Assembly: GCF_004564375.1 (NCBI RefSeq) | Contig: NZ_CP038267.1 | Coordinates: 1,366,501-1,430,500 of the forward strand | Source: Nocardioides euryhalodurans | GTDB taxonomy: Bacteria; Actinomycetota; Actinomycetes; Propionibacteriales; Nocardioidaceae | Direction of reading: 5' to 3' | DNA: 64,000 bases | Part shown: positions 7,426-19,252 of the stretch, in pieces | How the letters are laid out: every line of letters starts with the position of its first letter | Position numbering within the stretch: position 1 is the stretch's first letter | Position numbers and translations under genes: made by a program | Notes under the pieces: model-generated | What the model saw: only the letters and a program-made list of their open reading frames with translations | What the model was told of the DNA's origin: nothing | Database searches by the model: none

Positions 7426-8112
7426 ATGGCCGTTCACGGGGGACGCACGACCGCGACGGTGTCGCGCTGCCTCGCCGTCTGGTCAGCGGCGACCGTGGCC
7501 GCGGGCTCGCTGCTCGGCTGGCTGGTGCCGGGCATGCTCCGGCACTCCCCCGGTCACGCCTCCTTCGAGGCGGCGCTGGTGCTCGGCTGCCAGGCGGCGG
7601 CTGCGGTGTGCGCCGCGTGGCTGTGGACGCTGGTCTCGCTCGTCGCGCTGGACGCCTCCCGCGGCCTCCCCGAGCGGCGCACGGCGGCCCCCACGCTGCT
7701 GCGTCGCGTCGTGCTCCTCGCGTGCGGCCTCGGGGTCGTCGGCGGGATGGCCTCGCCGGCGCTGGCCGGCCAGGGCTCCGCCGGGGAGTCGCCGGCGACC
7801 CGCCTCGCCGGGCTGCCGCTCCCCGACCGGCCGAGCGCCGGGCTCCGGCTCGGGCACCTGGCCGGGGAACCACCCTCGACGACGCCGGCCGCCGAGGCGG
7901 CCCGGACCCGGACGGTGGTCGTCTCCCCCGGCGACACGCTCTGGTCGATCGCGGCCGCCGACCTGCACCAGGGCGCCACCGCGACCGCGGTCGACGAGCA
8001 CTGGCGGGCGGTCCACGCCGCCAACCGGGCCGTGATCGGCCCCGACCCCCACCTGATCACCCCCGGGCAGTGGCTCCGCCTGCCGCCCCCGGACCCACCG
8101 TCACCCGCCTGA
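7426..8112 (+). CDS. Membrane protein with C-terminal LysM domain
   Basis: A 228-residue protein with three hydrophobic segments (~residues 12-35, 45-70 and 90-112), a Pro/Ala-rich linker, and a LysM domain in the last ~65 residues (VVVSPGDTLWSIAAADL ... AANRAVIGPDPHLITPGQWLRLP). LysM binds N-acetylglucosamine in peptidoglycan, so the domain should face the wall while the N-terminus anchors it. The in-frame TTG upstream would add 15 residues of promoter sequence, so the ATG is used. It is followed 22 bp later by a gene with its own good ribosome-binding site, probably one operon. Tandem repeats upstream suggest regulated expression. Confidence 0.75.
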   Translation: MAVHGGRTTATVSRCLAVWSAATVAAGSLLGWLVPGMLRHSPGHASFEAALVLGCQAAAAVCAAWLWTLVSLVALDASRGLPERRTAAPTLLRRVVLLACGLGVVGGMASPALAGQGSAGESPATRLAGLPLPDRPSAGLRLGHLAGEPPSTTPAAEAARTRTVVVSPGDTLWSIAAADLHQGATATAVDEHWRAVHAANRAVIGPDPHLITPGQWLRLPPPDPPSPA

Positions 8113-8134
8113 CCCGGCCGAGAGGAGACCTGAC

Positions 8135-8626
8135 ATGTCGCCGTTCCACGAGAAGGTGGTCCCGCTTCGCGGCCCCACGCCCGTCGCCTCCGTCCAGGGC
8201 ACGCTCGCCCTCGACCTCGGCTGCCACGACGACGCCTGGCCGCCACCCCTGGCGACCGTGCACGCGATCGAGGTGCGGGAGCGCCGGAAGCTGGAGTCGT
8301 GGGCCCACCGCTTCGCGCAGGCTGCGGTAGAGATCGCCGGCGGCGACCGTCCCGTCAGCCAGCTGCTGCGCTGGACCGCGCCCGACGTCTACGACGACCT
8401 CGCCCGTCGTGCCCTGCTGGTCCGGGCCGCCGCCGAGCGCGAGGCCCACGGCGGCCGGGTGCAGCAGGTCCGTCCGCTGGTCGAGAGCGTGCACACCTGC
8501 TGGATCGACGACGCCGTCGCGGAGGTCAGCGCGCGCGTGCGCCACGGCCGCCGCTCACGTGCCCTCGCGATCCGCTTCGAGCACCGGGCCGGGCGCTGGC
8601 AGGCCGTCGCCATGCAGTTCGCCTGA
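8135..8626 (+). CDS. Conserved actinobacterial protein, Rv3231c/DUF6459-like
   Basis: A 163-residue soluble protein. A short variable N-terminus leads into the conserved part: QAAVEIAGGDRPVSQLLRW, then VRPLVESVHTCWIDDAVAEV and a closing RALAIRFEHRAGRWQAVAMQF. That pattern matches, from memory, a family of unknown function found near secA in many actinobacteria. The C-terminus looks like a curved beta-sheet resembling NTF2-like folds. The ATG follows AGAGGAGACCTGAC, a good site. It shares an operon with the LysM gene. No catalytic residues stand out. Confidence 0.6.
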   Translation: MSPFHEKVVPLRGPTPVASVQGTLALDLGCHDDAWPPPLATVHAIEVRERRKLESWAHRFAQAAVEIAGGDRPVSQLLRWTAPDVYDDLARRALLVRAAAEREAHGGRVQQVRPLVESVHTCWIDDAVAEVSARVRHGRRSRALAIRFEHRAGRWQAVAMQFA

Positions 8627-8650
8627 TCCGCCGGTCGCGTGCCGCGGGCC

Positions 8651-9250
8651 TCAGCCACCGAGCGCCGACAGCAGGTTGGCCAGCATCGTCCAGAGCACGG
8701 CGTGGGTCGGGTCCTCGACGACCTGGTCCAGGCCGGCGAGCTCGAGCATCACGTAGCCGTGCAGCGCGCTCCAGAACTGGGCGGCGACCGCCGCAGGATC
8801 GTCCTCCCGCAGGACGCCGGCCGCCATCGCCCGGGACACCCCGGCGACGAGCTGCTGGAACGCCGCGCCGCTCACCTCGCGGTCGGGTCCGCTCCCGCCG
8901 AGGCCGCGGAGGCTGATCGCCCCGAACATGACCGCGTACAGGTGCGGGTTCGCGAGGGCGTTCTCGCGGTACGCCCCGGCCATCCGGCGCAGGTCCGCGA
9001 GCGTGTCGTCGGTCGTGCCGACGGCGTCCACCAGGGCGACCAGGCGCCGGAAGCCCTCGGTCGCCACCTCGTCCACCAGCGCCGACATCCCGCCGAAGTG
9101 CGTGTAGACCGCCATCGTCGACGTCCCGGCGGTGGCGGCGAGGCGACGGGCGGAGAGCGCCGAGGGCCCCTGCTCGCCCAGGATCCGCGCGGCCTCCTCG
9201 ATCAGGCGACGCCGTACGTCGGGCTGTCCGGTACCGACCGCGGTGCTCAT
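8651..9250 (-). CDS. TetR-family repressor next to the carotenoid oxygenase gene
   Basis: A 199-residue protein with an N-terminal TetR helix-turn-helix (~residues 10-58: RRRLIEEAARILGEQGPSAL ... AGTSTMAVYTHFGG) and an all-helical ligand-binding C-terminus of a type common in actinobacterial TetRs. It is divergent from the carotenoid oxygenase, with two matching inverted repeats in the 86-bp gap. By analogy with most TetR loci it represses itself and the neighbour until a ligand, perhaps an apocarotenoid or aromatic substrate, releases it. Confidence 0.85.
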   Translation of the reverse strand: MSTAVGTGQPDVRRRLIEEAARILGEQGPSALSARRLAATAGTSTMAVYTHFGGMSALVDEVATEGFRRLVALVDAVGTTDDTLADLRRMAGAYRENALANPHLYAVMFGAISLRGLGGSGPDREVSGAAFQQLVAGVSRAMAAGVLREDDPAAVAAQFWSALHGYVMLELAGLDQVVEDPTHAVLWTMLANLLSALGG

Positions 9251-9264
9251 GGTGGACAGTCTGG

Positions 9265-9301
9265 CATAACGGCGTTATGGTCGAGCGATAACAACGTTAT
9301 C
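9265..9301. promoter_or_regulatory. Double TetR-type operator
   Basis: Two inverted repeats of one design: CATAACGGCGTTATG (9265-9279) and GATAACAACGTTATC (9287-9301), each with 6-bp arms around a 3-bp spacer and a shared ATAAC-NNC-GTTAT core. Their centres are 22 bp apart, about two helical turns, so two dimers would sit on the same face. They cover the only gap between the divergent genes and should control both. Confidence 0.75.
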
Positions 9302-9336
9302 GGTTCTCGGGGCCGTCACTGCCCACCGGAGACACC

Positions 9337-10809
9337 ATGTCCCTCACCGCGACCACCCGCAGCACCACCAACCGCTACCTCCGCGACAACTTCGCGCCCG
9401 TGCGGGAGGAGCTCACCGCCACGGACCTCACGGTCACCGGCGACCTCCCGGACCACCTCGACGGCCGCTACCTGCGGATCGGGCCGAACCCGCTCGGGGA
9501 CCCCGGCGACCAGCACCACTGGTTCCTCGGCGAGGGGATGGTGCACGGCGTCCGGCTGCGCGACGGCGAGGCCCAGTGGTACCGCAACCGCTGGGTGCGC
9601 TCGGCCGACGTGGCGACGGCGCTCGACGAACCGGTCCGCGGCCGGCCCGGGGGCTCGGACTTCGCCGCCAACACCAACGTGCTCGAGCACGCCGGCCGTA
9701 CCCTCGCGCTGGTCGAGGGCGGGTCGCCGCCCTACGAGCTGACCCACGACCTCGACACCGTCGGCCCGTGCGACTTCGGCGGCACCCTGCCCAGCCTCCC
9801 CGGCCGCCCGGGCTACTCCGCCCACCCGCACGAGGACCCGGTCACCGGCGAGCTGCACGCCGTGTCGTACTCCTGGATGCGCGGAAACCGGGTCGACTAC
9901 TCCGTGCTCGACACCTCCGGGCGGATCCGCCGCAGCGTCGAGATCCAGGTCCACGGCAGCCCGATGATGCACGACTTCGCCCTCACCGAACGTCACGTCG
10001 TCATCCTCGACCTGCCCGTCACCTTCGACGTGGGCATGGCGACCGCCGACGTCCCCCGCCCCGTGCGCCCGGTGGTGCGAGGCGTCCTGAACCGGATCAT
10101 CGGACGCAACCCGGTCTCCGAGCGCCTGATCGCGCAGGTCGCCCGCGGTGGGGGCGGCTCACCGTCACTGCCGTACCGGTGGAACCCCGACTACCCGGCG
10201 CGGATCGGGGTGCTCCCCCGCGACGCCGACGGCGAGGCGATCCGGTGGTTCGAGATCGATCCCTGCTTCGTCTTCCACACGCTCAACGCCTACGACGACG
10301 GCGAGCAGGTCGTGGTCGACGTGATCCGGCACCCCCGCATGTTCGCGACCGTGCTCAACGGTCCCGACGAGGGCGCCGCCACGATGGCACGCTTCACCCT
10401 CGACCTCGCCTCGGGGACCGCCCGGGAGGTGGGCCTCGACCAGCGGTCCCAGGAGTTCCCGCGCCACGACGAGAGGCTGACCGGGCGGCGGCACCGCTAC
10501 GGCTACGCCGTCGGCTTCGAGGCCGGCACCCTCGGGGACACGGTGCTCCGGCACGACCTCGACGCCGGCACCACGCAGGTCCGCAGGCTCGGCGCAGGCG
10601 CCGAGGCCAGCGAGTTCTGCTTCGTGCCCCGCCCCGGCGGGACCGCCGAGGACGACGGCGTGCTCCTGGGCTACGTGCACCGGCGGGCCGAGGGGCTCAG
10701 CGACCTGCGGGTGCTGGACGCCGCGACCCTGGAGGACGTGGCCGCCGTGCACCTGCCGGGCCGGGTCCCGGCCGGGTTCCACGGCAACTGGTCGCCCACC
10801 CGACCCTGA
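9337..10809 (+). CDS. Carotenoid oxygenase (RPE65/lignostilbene dioxygenase family)
   Basis: A 490-residue non-haem Fe(II) dioxygenase of the seven-bladed propeller family, about full family length. The N-terminal signature LDGRYLRIGPNP and HHWFLGEGMVHGV are clear. Four iron-ligand His candidates sit in the expected contexts: SAHPHEDPVTGE, SPMMHDFAL, FVFHTLNAYDD and, near the end, GFHGNW. Members cleave double bonds in carotenoids, apocarotenoids or stilbenes. The ATG has a GGAG seven bases upstream. The divergent TetR gene and double operator imply substrate-induced expression. No carotenoid synthesis genes are in the window. Confidence 0.9.
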   Translation: MSLTATTRSTTNRYLRDNFAPVREELTATDLTVTGDLPDHLDGRYLRIGPNPLGDPGDQHHWFLGEGMVHGVRLRDGEAQWYRNRWVRSADVATALDEPVRGRPGGSDFAANTNVLEHAGRTLALVEGGSPPYELTHDLDTVGPCDFGGTLPSLPGRPGYSAHPHEDPVTGELHAVSYSWMRGNRVDYSVLDTSGRIRRSVEIQVHGSPMMHDFALTERHVVILDLPVTFDVGMATADVPRPVRPVVRGVLNRIIGRNPVSERLIAQVARGGGGSPSLPYRWNPDYPARIGVLPRDADGEAIRWFEIDPCFVFHTLNAYDDGEQVVVDVIRHPRMFATVLNGPDEGAATMARFTLDLASGTAREVGLDQRSQEFPRHDERLTGRRHRYGYAVGFEAGTLGDTVLRHDLDAGTTQVRRLGAGAEASEFCFVPRPGGTAEDDGVLLGYVHRRAEGLSDLRVLDAATLEDVAAVHLPGRVPAGFHGNWSPTRP

Positions 10810-10811
10810 CG

Positions 10812-10832
10812 CGCGGCCGGGCAGGCGCCGCG
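10812..10832. terminator. Possible bidirectional terminator between the carotenoid oxygenase and secA
   Basis: CGCGGC and GCCGCG, 6-bp arms around a 9-base loop, fill nearly all of the 24 bp between two convergent genes. There is no T-tract, as is usual in high-GC actinobacteria. Confidence 0.35.
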
Positions 10833-10833
10833 A

Positions 10834-13671
<2,838 letters not shown>

Positions 13672-13753
13672 TGGGGATGTACTCCTGGAATGAGACGTCA
13701 GTCGGCCGGTGGGCCATCGGCCATGCTACCCACGCCTCGCCAAACCGCAGGGA

Positions 13754-14977
13754 TCAACGGGTCAGGACGGACAGGGCGGGGGCCAGCCCGCCCCGGTCGG
13801 CCACGACGACGTCCTCGAGACCGAGCCAGCCCGCCAGCCGGCGCAGCTCCAGGGCCAGCTCCTCGGCGGTCTCGCCGGGCGCATCGGCCTCGGCGTACGC
13901 GCCCTGGACGAGCAGCCGCCGGCCGACCCGGTCGGCCTTGAGGTCCACCCGTCCGACGATCCGGTCGCCCAGCAGGAACGGGAGCACGTAGTAGCCGTAC
14001 TGGCGCTGGGGCTTCGGTACGTAGATCTCGATGCGGTAGTGGAAGTCGAAGAGCGCCTCGGCGCGGGCGCGCTCCCAGACGAGGGGGTCGAAGGGGCTGA
14101 GCAGGGTGCGCGCGGCCACGCGGCGCGGCCGGCGCGCGTCGACGTGGAGGTACGCCGGCCTGCCCCATCCCTCGACGCGGGCCGGCTCGAGCTCGCCGGA
14201 CTCGACCAGCACGGCGATCGCCTCGCGGGCGTTGGGGACGTGGTCGGGACCGGTCGCGGGCTGGTAGCGCATCCGGTAGTAGTCGGCCAGGCAGGCGCCG
14301 GTGGCGATGCCGTGGGAGCGCGCCGCGCGACGGACCAGCTCGACGGCCGACTCCTGCGGCGTCGGGGTCGGCGCCTCGACGACGGCGCGGGGCAGCACCC
14401 GCTCGGGGACGTCGTAGCGCACCTCGAACTGGCTCGAACGCCCCGCGATCGCGACGTCGCCCACCATGAACAGGAAGTCGAGCACCTGGCGGGCCTCGGA
14501 CCAGTTCCAGCCCCAGTGCTCCTTGGTCCGCGGCCCGCTGAACTCCGCGTCCAGCTCGCGGGCCGTGACCGGACCCCGCTCGCGCACGGCGGCGAGCACG
14601 CTCGGCTCGAGGGTCGGGTCGGCGGTGAAGCCCCACTTGCCCCGCTGGGCGCGGTAGGACTCCATGCGCCAGCGCATGTGGGGCCAGAGGTCCACCGGCA
14701 TCAGCGCCTGGACGTGGGCCCAGTACTCGACGAGCCGGCGGCGCTCGCGCCCGGCCGCGGCCCGCTCGAGCAGCGCCGGGTCGTAGGGGCCCATCCGAGA
14801 GTAGAGCGGCATCAGGTGGGCCCGGGCCAGCACGTTGACCGAGTCGACCTGGAGGACGCCGGTGCGCGCGACCGTCCGGTCGAGGGTCCGCATCGTCGGC
14901 GTGGCGTGGACGGGGTCCAGGAACCCCTGGGCGGCGAGGGCGACCCGGCGCGCCTGGGCCCGCTTGAGCTCGATCAC
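13754..14977 (-). CDS. YcaQ/AlkZ-type winged-helix DNA glycosylase
   Basis: A 407-residue protein of the HTH_42 family. The N-terminal part has the Q-x-D motif in VLQVDSVNVLARAH (~residue 42), which in characterised AlkZ/YcaQ enzymes is the catalytic motif for unhooking DNA interstrand crosslinks and excising alkylated bases. Further family landmarks are HWGWNWSEARQVLDFLF and the C-terminal FDPLVWERARAEALFDF-(H)YRIEIYVP segment. Full family length. Presumed role: repair of bulky or crosslinked adducts. The GTG start is the first good one; no clear ribosome-binding site. Substrate range is inferred from the family. Confidence 0.88.
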   Translation of the reverse strand: MIELKRAQARRVALAAQGFLDPVHATPTMRTLDRTVARTGVLQVDSVNVLARAHLMPLYSRMGPYDPALLERAAAGRERRRLVEYWAHVQALMPVDLWPHMRWRMESYRAQRGKWGFTADPTLEPSVLAAVRERGPVTARELDAEFSGPRTKEHWGWNWSEARQVLDFLFMVGDVAIAGRSSQFEVRYDVPERVLPRAVVEAPTPTPQESAVELVRRAARSHGIATGACLADYYRMRYQPATGPDHVPNAREAIAVLVESGELEPARVEGWGRPAYLHVDARRPRRVAARTLLSPFDPLVWERARAEALFDFHYRIEIYVPKPQRQYGYYVLPFLLGDRIVGRVDLKADRVGRRLLVQGAYAEADAPGETAEELALELRRLAGWLGLEDVVVADRGGLAPALSVLTR

Positions 14978-15040
14978 GGACCGAACTCAACCACGTCGCG
15001 CCGACACCGTCGTCCCGGCGTCAGGTGCGCGTCAGGGACC

Positions 15041-15733
15041 TCAAGGAAGGTCGAGCAGCTTCTCGCGGACGGCGTACATGACGGCCTCCATCCGGGAGTG
15101 CAGCTGCAGCTTCTCGAGGATGTTGCGCACGTGGTTCTTGACGGTGTTCTCGCTGATCACCAGCTGCCGGGCGATCTCGCGGTTGTTCATGCCCGTGGCG
15201 ACCAGGCGCAGCACCTCGAGCTCGCGCTCGGTCAGCCGCAGGCCCGGGACGTTGGTGCGCTCGGGGCGCGACATCTGCTTGAACTCGTCGATCAGCTTGA
15301 CCGCCATCGACGGGCTGATGAGGGACTGGCCGTCGGCCACGACCCGCACCGCCTGCGCGACCTCCTCGATCGAGGAGTCCTTGAGGAGGTAGCCGGAGGC
15401 GCCGCTCTTGACCGCCTCGTAGAGGTCGGCCTCCTCGTCGGAGACGGTGAGCATGATGATCTTCGCCGAGGGGACCCGCTCCTTGATCGCCCGGCACGCC
15501 TCGATGCCCGAGAGCCGGGGCATGCGTACGTCGAGCAGCACCACGTCGGGGGCGACGGACTCCGCCAGCGCGGTGCCCTCGGCCCCGTCACCGGCCTCGC
15601 CGACGACCTCGACGCCGTCCTCGCTCGCCAGCAGCATCGTCAGCCCGCGACGGAACAGCTCCTGGTCGTCGACCACCAGCACCCGGATGGGCTCCCCGGA
15701 CTCGGTCGTGTTCGGCTCCACGGGACGCATCAT
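15041..15733 (-). CDS. NarL/LuxR-family response regulator (orphan)
   Basis: A 230-residue two-domain regulator. The receiver (~residues 16-135) has the acidic pair in VVDDQELF, the phospho-acceptor D68 in VVLLDVRMP, and the conserved Lys in GYLLKDSS. The LuxR-type helix-turn-helix (~168-225) has [20 protein letters not shown] and [17 protein letters not shown]. All key residues are intact, so it should be phosphorylatable, but no histidine kinase lies next to it. The same orphan is found between hpf and secA in Streptomyces, suggesting a conserved role, perhaps in dormancy or stress. Confidence 0.88.
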   Translation of the reverse strand: MMRPVEPNTTESGEPIRVLVVDDQELFRRGLTMLLASEDGVEVVGEAGDGAEGTALAESVAPDVVLLDVRMPRLSGIEACRAIKERVPSAKIIMLTVSDEEADLYEAVKSGASGYLLKDSSIEEVAQAVRVVADGQSLISPSMAVKLIDEFKQMSRPERTNVPGLRLTERELEVLRLVATGMNNREIARQLVISENTVKNHVRNILEKLQLHSRMEAVMYAVREKLLDLP

Positions 15734-15778
15734 GACACGGCGATGCGCCTCGCGGGCCGAGACGCGGCCCGGTGGGCG

Positions 15779-16411
15779 CTAGGGCTCGAGGTCGATGTCC
15801 AGCGAGATCACGCCGTAGTCGTAGCCCCGGCGGCGGTAGACGACGGAGGGTCGCTCGCTCTCCTTGTCGACGAAGAGGTAGAAGTCGTGACCGACCAGTT
15901 CCATCTCGTAGAGGGCCTGGTCGAGGGTCATCGGGTGCGCCACGTGGGACTTCTCGCGGACCACGAGCGGGCCGTCGCCGGTGACGGTGATCGGGCCGAC
16001 GTGACGCTCCTCGACGGCCGCACCGTCGGGCTCGTCGTCGACCGCCGACGGGTCGATGGTCTCCATCCCGGCGAGCGCCTCGCCGACCGAGGCCGGCGGC
16101 CGGCCGCGGTGCACGCGGCGGCGGTCGGCCGCCCGGCGCATCTGCGCGGCCATCTTGTCCAGCGCGAGGTCGAGCGCCCCCATCTTGTCGTCGGCAGCGG
16201 CCTCGGCCCGGATCACCGGGCCCTTGGAGAAGGCCGTGAGCTCCACCTTGATCGCCCGGTCGTGCTGGCGGGGGTTGCGCTCACTCTCCACCTCCACCTG
16301 GACCCTCATGATGCGGTGGTCGTGCTTCTCGAGTCGGGTGAGCTTCTCCGCGACGTGGTCCCGGAACCTGTCCGAGAGCTCGATGTGGCGACCGGTCACG
16401 ACAACTTCCAT
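15779..16411 (-). CDS. hpf: Long-form ribosome hibernation promoting factor
   Basis: A 210-residue long HPF. The N-terminal domain (~1-105; MEVVVTGRHIELSDRFRDHV, beta-alpha-beta) binds the 30S decoding region, and the C-terminal domain (~150-210; HPMTLDQALYEMELVGHDFYLF ... YDYGVISLD) dimerises 70S ribosomes into 100S particles. A charged linker with RRRVHRGRPP joins them. It blocks translation in stationary phase. The ATG has a strong GGAGG six bases upstream; longer in-frame starts would read into the leader. The upstream region holds an imperfect long hairpin. Confidence 0.93.
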   Translation of the reverse strand: MEVVVTGRHIELSDRFRDHVAEKLTRLEKHDHRIMRVQVEVESERNPRQHDRAIKVELTAFSKGPVIRAEAAADDKMGALDLALDKMAAQMRRAADRRRVHRGRPPASVGEALAGMETIDPSAVDDEPDGAAVEERHVGPITVTGDGPLVVREKSHVAHPMTLDQALYEMELVGHDFYLFVDKESERPSVVYRRRGYDYGVISLDIDLEP

Positions 16412-16728
16412 GTGAACCTCCGCTGCCTCGTGATGGATGGGGCGTGGGTGGAGTCCGTCCGGCCGACCTGGTCTTCGTCCCCACACCCGCCTGCTGAGGC
16501 TCTCGCAGCTTCTCTGCCACTACTGGCCTTCTCCCGGGACACACCACATCTGGTGGCGTGCCCGGGGCAGGACTTACGACTAAGCCGCACCGTGATCCCC
16601 CACCCGGGGGCGGGGTTACGTGGACCGCTTCGCCTGCGACTGGCATCGGCTTGCCAACATGACGCTCCGGTGACCCGGGGCGTCACGCTGACGCAACCAC
16701 GGACCCGGACGGACTCCATGGAGTGACG
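16412..16728. other. 317-bp non-coding region between comF and hpf
   Basis: No credible gene on either strand; open frames here are shadows. On the minus strand it should hold the end of the comF transcript and the leader and promoter of hpf. The only strong structure is the long imperfect hairpin at 16533-16566, plus a GC-rich run (CCCCCACCCGGGGG) near 16600. I find no convincing -35/-10 pair. Confidence 0.5.
16533..16566 (-). promoter_or_regulatory. Imperfect long hairpin in the hpf leader region
   Basis: CCCGGG ends on both sides enclose CACCA-CATC-TGGTG, giving a stem of 6 + 2 + 5 pairs interrupted by small bulges. It lies ~120 bp upstream of the hpf ATG and ~160 bp after the comF stop. 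It could end comF transcription or act in the hpf leader. Confidence 0.4.
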
Positions 16729-17446
16729 CTAGTCGAGGTGGGGTCGCGGCGAAAGGCGTGGTCCCGACAATTCGACGCCGACCCCTCCGCCGCCGAGGCG
16801 GCGGTGGGTCGCGGCGACCGTGGCGACCCCCTCCACGAGCAGTCCCGAGGCGGTCAGCGCGCGTTGCGCCTCGCGCGCGGTGGCCCCCGTCGTCAGCACG
16901 TCGTTCGCAGACGACGACCCGTCCCGGGCGGCCGGCCCGGTGCCGCAACGAGGCCGACGGGCACCACATGGAACCGGCCAGGTTGGCCGCGCGCTCGGCG
17001 GCCGTCAGCCCTGCCTGGTCGACCACCCCGCCCCGCGACCGGAGCATCGGGGCGACCTCGGCCCCGGGAAGCAACCGCGCCGCCCGGCGTACGACGGCCA
17101 GCAGCGGGTCGTGGCCGCGGGCGCGGACCGCGCCGGGCCGGCTCGGGACCGGCACCAGGAGCACCGGCGGCCGGGCGGCAGCGGCCGCGGCGGCGGCCAG
17201 CAGCCCTGCCAGCGGGCCCGCGAGCCCCGCGACGTGACGCTCCTTGTGGGCGAGCAGCGCGGCCCGGACCACCCCGTCGTAGACCGCAGCGGTCCACGGC
17301 GTCACCAGCCCCTCCGGGCTGGGCGTCGGCCACGCCTGCCACGCCTCGCCGGCCGCGGGGCGGCACCCGGCGCAGAGCGACCTGCCGGCCGCGCCGCAGC
17401 CCACGCACCGGCCGCCGAGCAGCAGGTCGAGGACGGCGTCGCGCAT
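16729..17446 (-). pseudogene. comF: ComF-family phosphoribosyltransferase-like gene, frameshifted
   Basis: The first ~180 codons encode a normal ComFC-type protein: an N-terminal zinc ribbon (GGRCVGCGAAGRSLCAGC), then LLVPVPSRPGAVRARGHDPL and LTAAERAANLAGS. The frame then slips within the phosphoribosyltransferase motif: the read frame gives VVVCERRADDG, while removing one base of the TT at 16904-16905 restores V-V-V-C-D-D-V-L-T-T-G-A-T and ~58 further family-like residues to a TAG. The restored product would be 238 aa, the normal length. So either a true one-base insertion or a base-calling error. ComF proteins support DNA uptake or related DNA metabolism. Position after lpqB is conserved. 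Confidence 0.8.
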
Positions 17447-17509
17447 GCCGCGATCGGAGCACCGGCCCCTCCGCGTGCACAAGGGCGGCCGGTGGGCCTG
17501 TGGATCACC

Positions 17510-19252
17510 TCAGCCGACGTAGGTGACCGACCGGAGCCCCTCGGTCCCGCTGATCTCGGTGGCGGAGCTGTCGAGGACGTCGAGCAGCCCGGCGCGGGTG
17601 CGCACCAGGACCGGGTCGGTCGCCCGCGGCGAGGACGCCAGGTCGCGTGCGACCCCCTGCAGGGTGAGCGCGATGGCCGTGCTGCCGGCCGGTGCACCGT
17701 CGACCAGCAGCGTCCGGACCTGCGACAGGTCGCCGCCGAGGCGGTGCAGCACCGTGAGCGAGGTGGGCGAGGACCACCCGATGTCGAGCACCGAGATCCG
17801 GGTCTGGTCGGCCCAGGCGATCTCACGTGCCGGGGTACCGCCGAGCACCCGGCCGCGCTCGTCGTACTCCACCCGGCTGACGACGATGCGGTCGTTGTTG
17901 CGCTGGTCGACGACCGCGACGACCCGCGAGCCGTCGCGCGAGACGAGCAGCTGGGAGACGTCCCTCCCGGAGATCCCGCGGATCGTGACCGGCCGCAGCC
18001 TGCCGCCGGAGCGGACCGACAGCACTGCTCCGCCGTCCGGCCGGTCGGTCACCCACATCCGGTCGGCGAAGTCCCAGGCGGGAGCCAGCAGTCGGGTCCC
18101 GTCGCTGACCACCTCGGCGACGCCCGCCTCCGCATCTCGTACGTCGGTCAGCAGGATCCGGTCGCCGGCCTCGGTCACCCCCGCGACGGTCGTGCCCGGC
18201 AGGTCGACGCCGATCGAGGAGACGCCCTGGGTCTCGGTGCCCATCGGCCCCGTGGCCGGGAGCAGCTCGTCGGCCTCGCCGACCAGCAGCCTCCCCTCGC
18301 GCAGCGCGAAGAGCAGCGACGTGGCCTGGACGCCGGTGGGGTCGTAGAAGCGGCCGCGGTCCATCTCGAACTCCGGCGATCCCTCCGAGAGGATCAGCGG
18401 CTCTCCGTCGATCGTGATCCGCATCCCCGTGATCGTGGTGTCCTGCGACAGCGTCCACGCGAGCTGCGCGACCATGAGCGAGGCGTCGCGCTCCGCCGGC
18501 ATCGGCGCCCCTCCGGTCAACCGGATGTCGGCGACCCCCTCGTCGGAGACGGTGACGCCGAGCTCCACGTCGAGGCCCTCGGGGACGAAGCTGCGCTCCA
18601 CCCGGCGCAGCCGTCGCGAGGGTCCCTGGATCAGGCGCGTCACCAGCGCGGTCGCGAGCTGGTCACCCCGCGGCAGGAAGACCGGCTCGGGGACCATGAT
18701 CTGCGCGCTCGGGTCGAGGTAGTAGAGCGAGACCCGCCGGAACGCCTGGCTGAACCACGACTCCGGCACGACGAGGGCGTCGGGCGCGTCGGCGATCCGC
18801 CACTCGCCCTCCTCACGCTGCATGGTGAAGGTCAGCTGCCGCTCGTCGGCGGGGAGCGGCCCTCGCCAGGTGCCGCCGCTGTCGACCTGGTTGGCACCGC
18901 CGAGCTCGACGGTGATCCGGTTGCTGCCCTCGGGCACCGACGCGTCGGCGTACGTGATGGTCCGACGCTGCGGCCGCCACGACGCCGCCTCCTCGCGGGT
19001 CAGGAACTGCTCCGCGGTGTTGGTCTGCACGGGGATCGCGGTGAGCGCGTCGAGGAAGCCCTTCACGATGTCCTCGGGGAGCTCGCCGGGAGCAGGGGGC
19101 CGCGGGTCGTTGTAGTAGCCGAGCTGTTCGTTGGGGTCGACCTCGGTCTCGGTCTCGACGACCGGCCCCTCGACGGGGATGCCGAGGCAGCCCGTCGCCG
19201 CGAGGGCCAGGCAGACGAGGAAGGCCGCCAGCGCGACCGGACGCCGCGTCAT
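17510..19252 (-). CDS. lpqB: Lipoprotein LpqB, MtrB accessory protein
   Basis: A 580-residue lipoprotein: signal peptide with lipobox A-T-G-C at ~residue 22, a GerMN-like domain (~residues 60-280, including VKGFLDALTAIPVQTNTAEQ), and a C-terminal beta-propeller-like part. In mycobacteria LpqB binds the extracellular domain of MtrB and tunes its kinase activity. The start codon overlaps the mtrB stop by four bases (ATGA), so the two proteins are made together. Length and order match other actinobacteria. Confidence 0.93.
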   Translation of the reverse strand: MTRRPVALAAFLVCLALAATGCLGIPVEGPVVETETEVDPNEQLGYYNDPRPPAPGELPEDIVKGFLDALTAIPVQTNTAEQFLTREEAASWRPQRRTITYADASVPEGSNRITVELGGANQVDSGGTWRGPLPADERQLTFTMQREEGEWRIADAPDALVVPESWFSQAFRRVSLYYLDPSAQIMVPEPVFLPRGDQLATALVTRLIQGPSRRLRRVERSFVPEGLDVELGVTVSDEGVADIRLTGGAPMPAERDASLMVAQLAWTLSQDTTITGMRITIDGEPLILSEGSPEFEMDRGRFYDPTGVQATSLLFALREGRLLVGEADELLPATGPMGTETQGVSSIGVDLPGTTVAGVTEAGDRILLTDVRDAEAGVAEVVSDGTRLLAPAWDFADRMWVTDRPDGGAVLSVRSGGRLRPVTIRGISGRDVSQLLVSRDGSRVVAVVDQRNNDRIVVSRVEYDERGRVLGGTPAREIAWADQTRISVLDIGWSSPTSLTVLHRLGGDLSQVRTLLVDGAPAGSTAIALTLQGVARDLASSPRATDPVLVRTRAGLLDVLDSSATEISGTEGLRSVTYVG

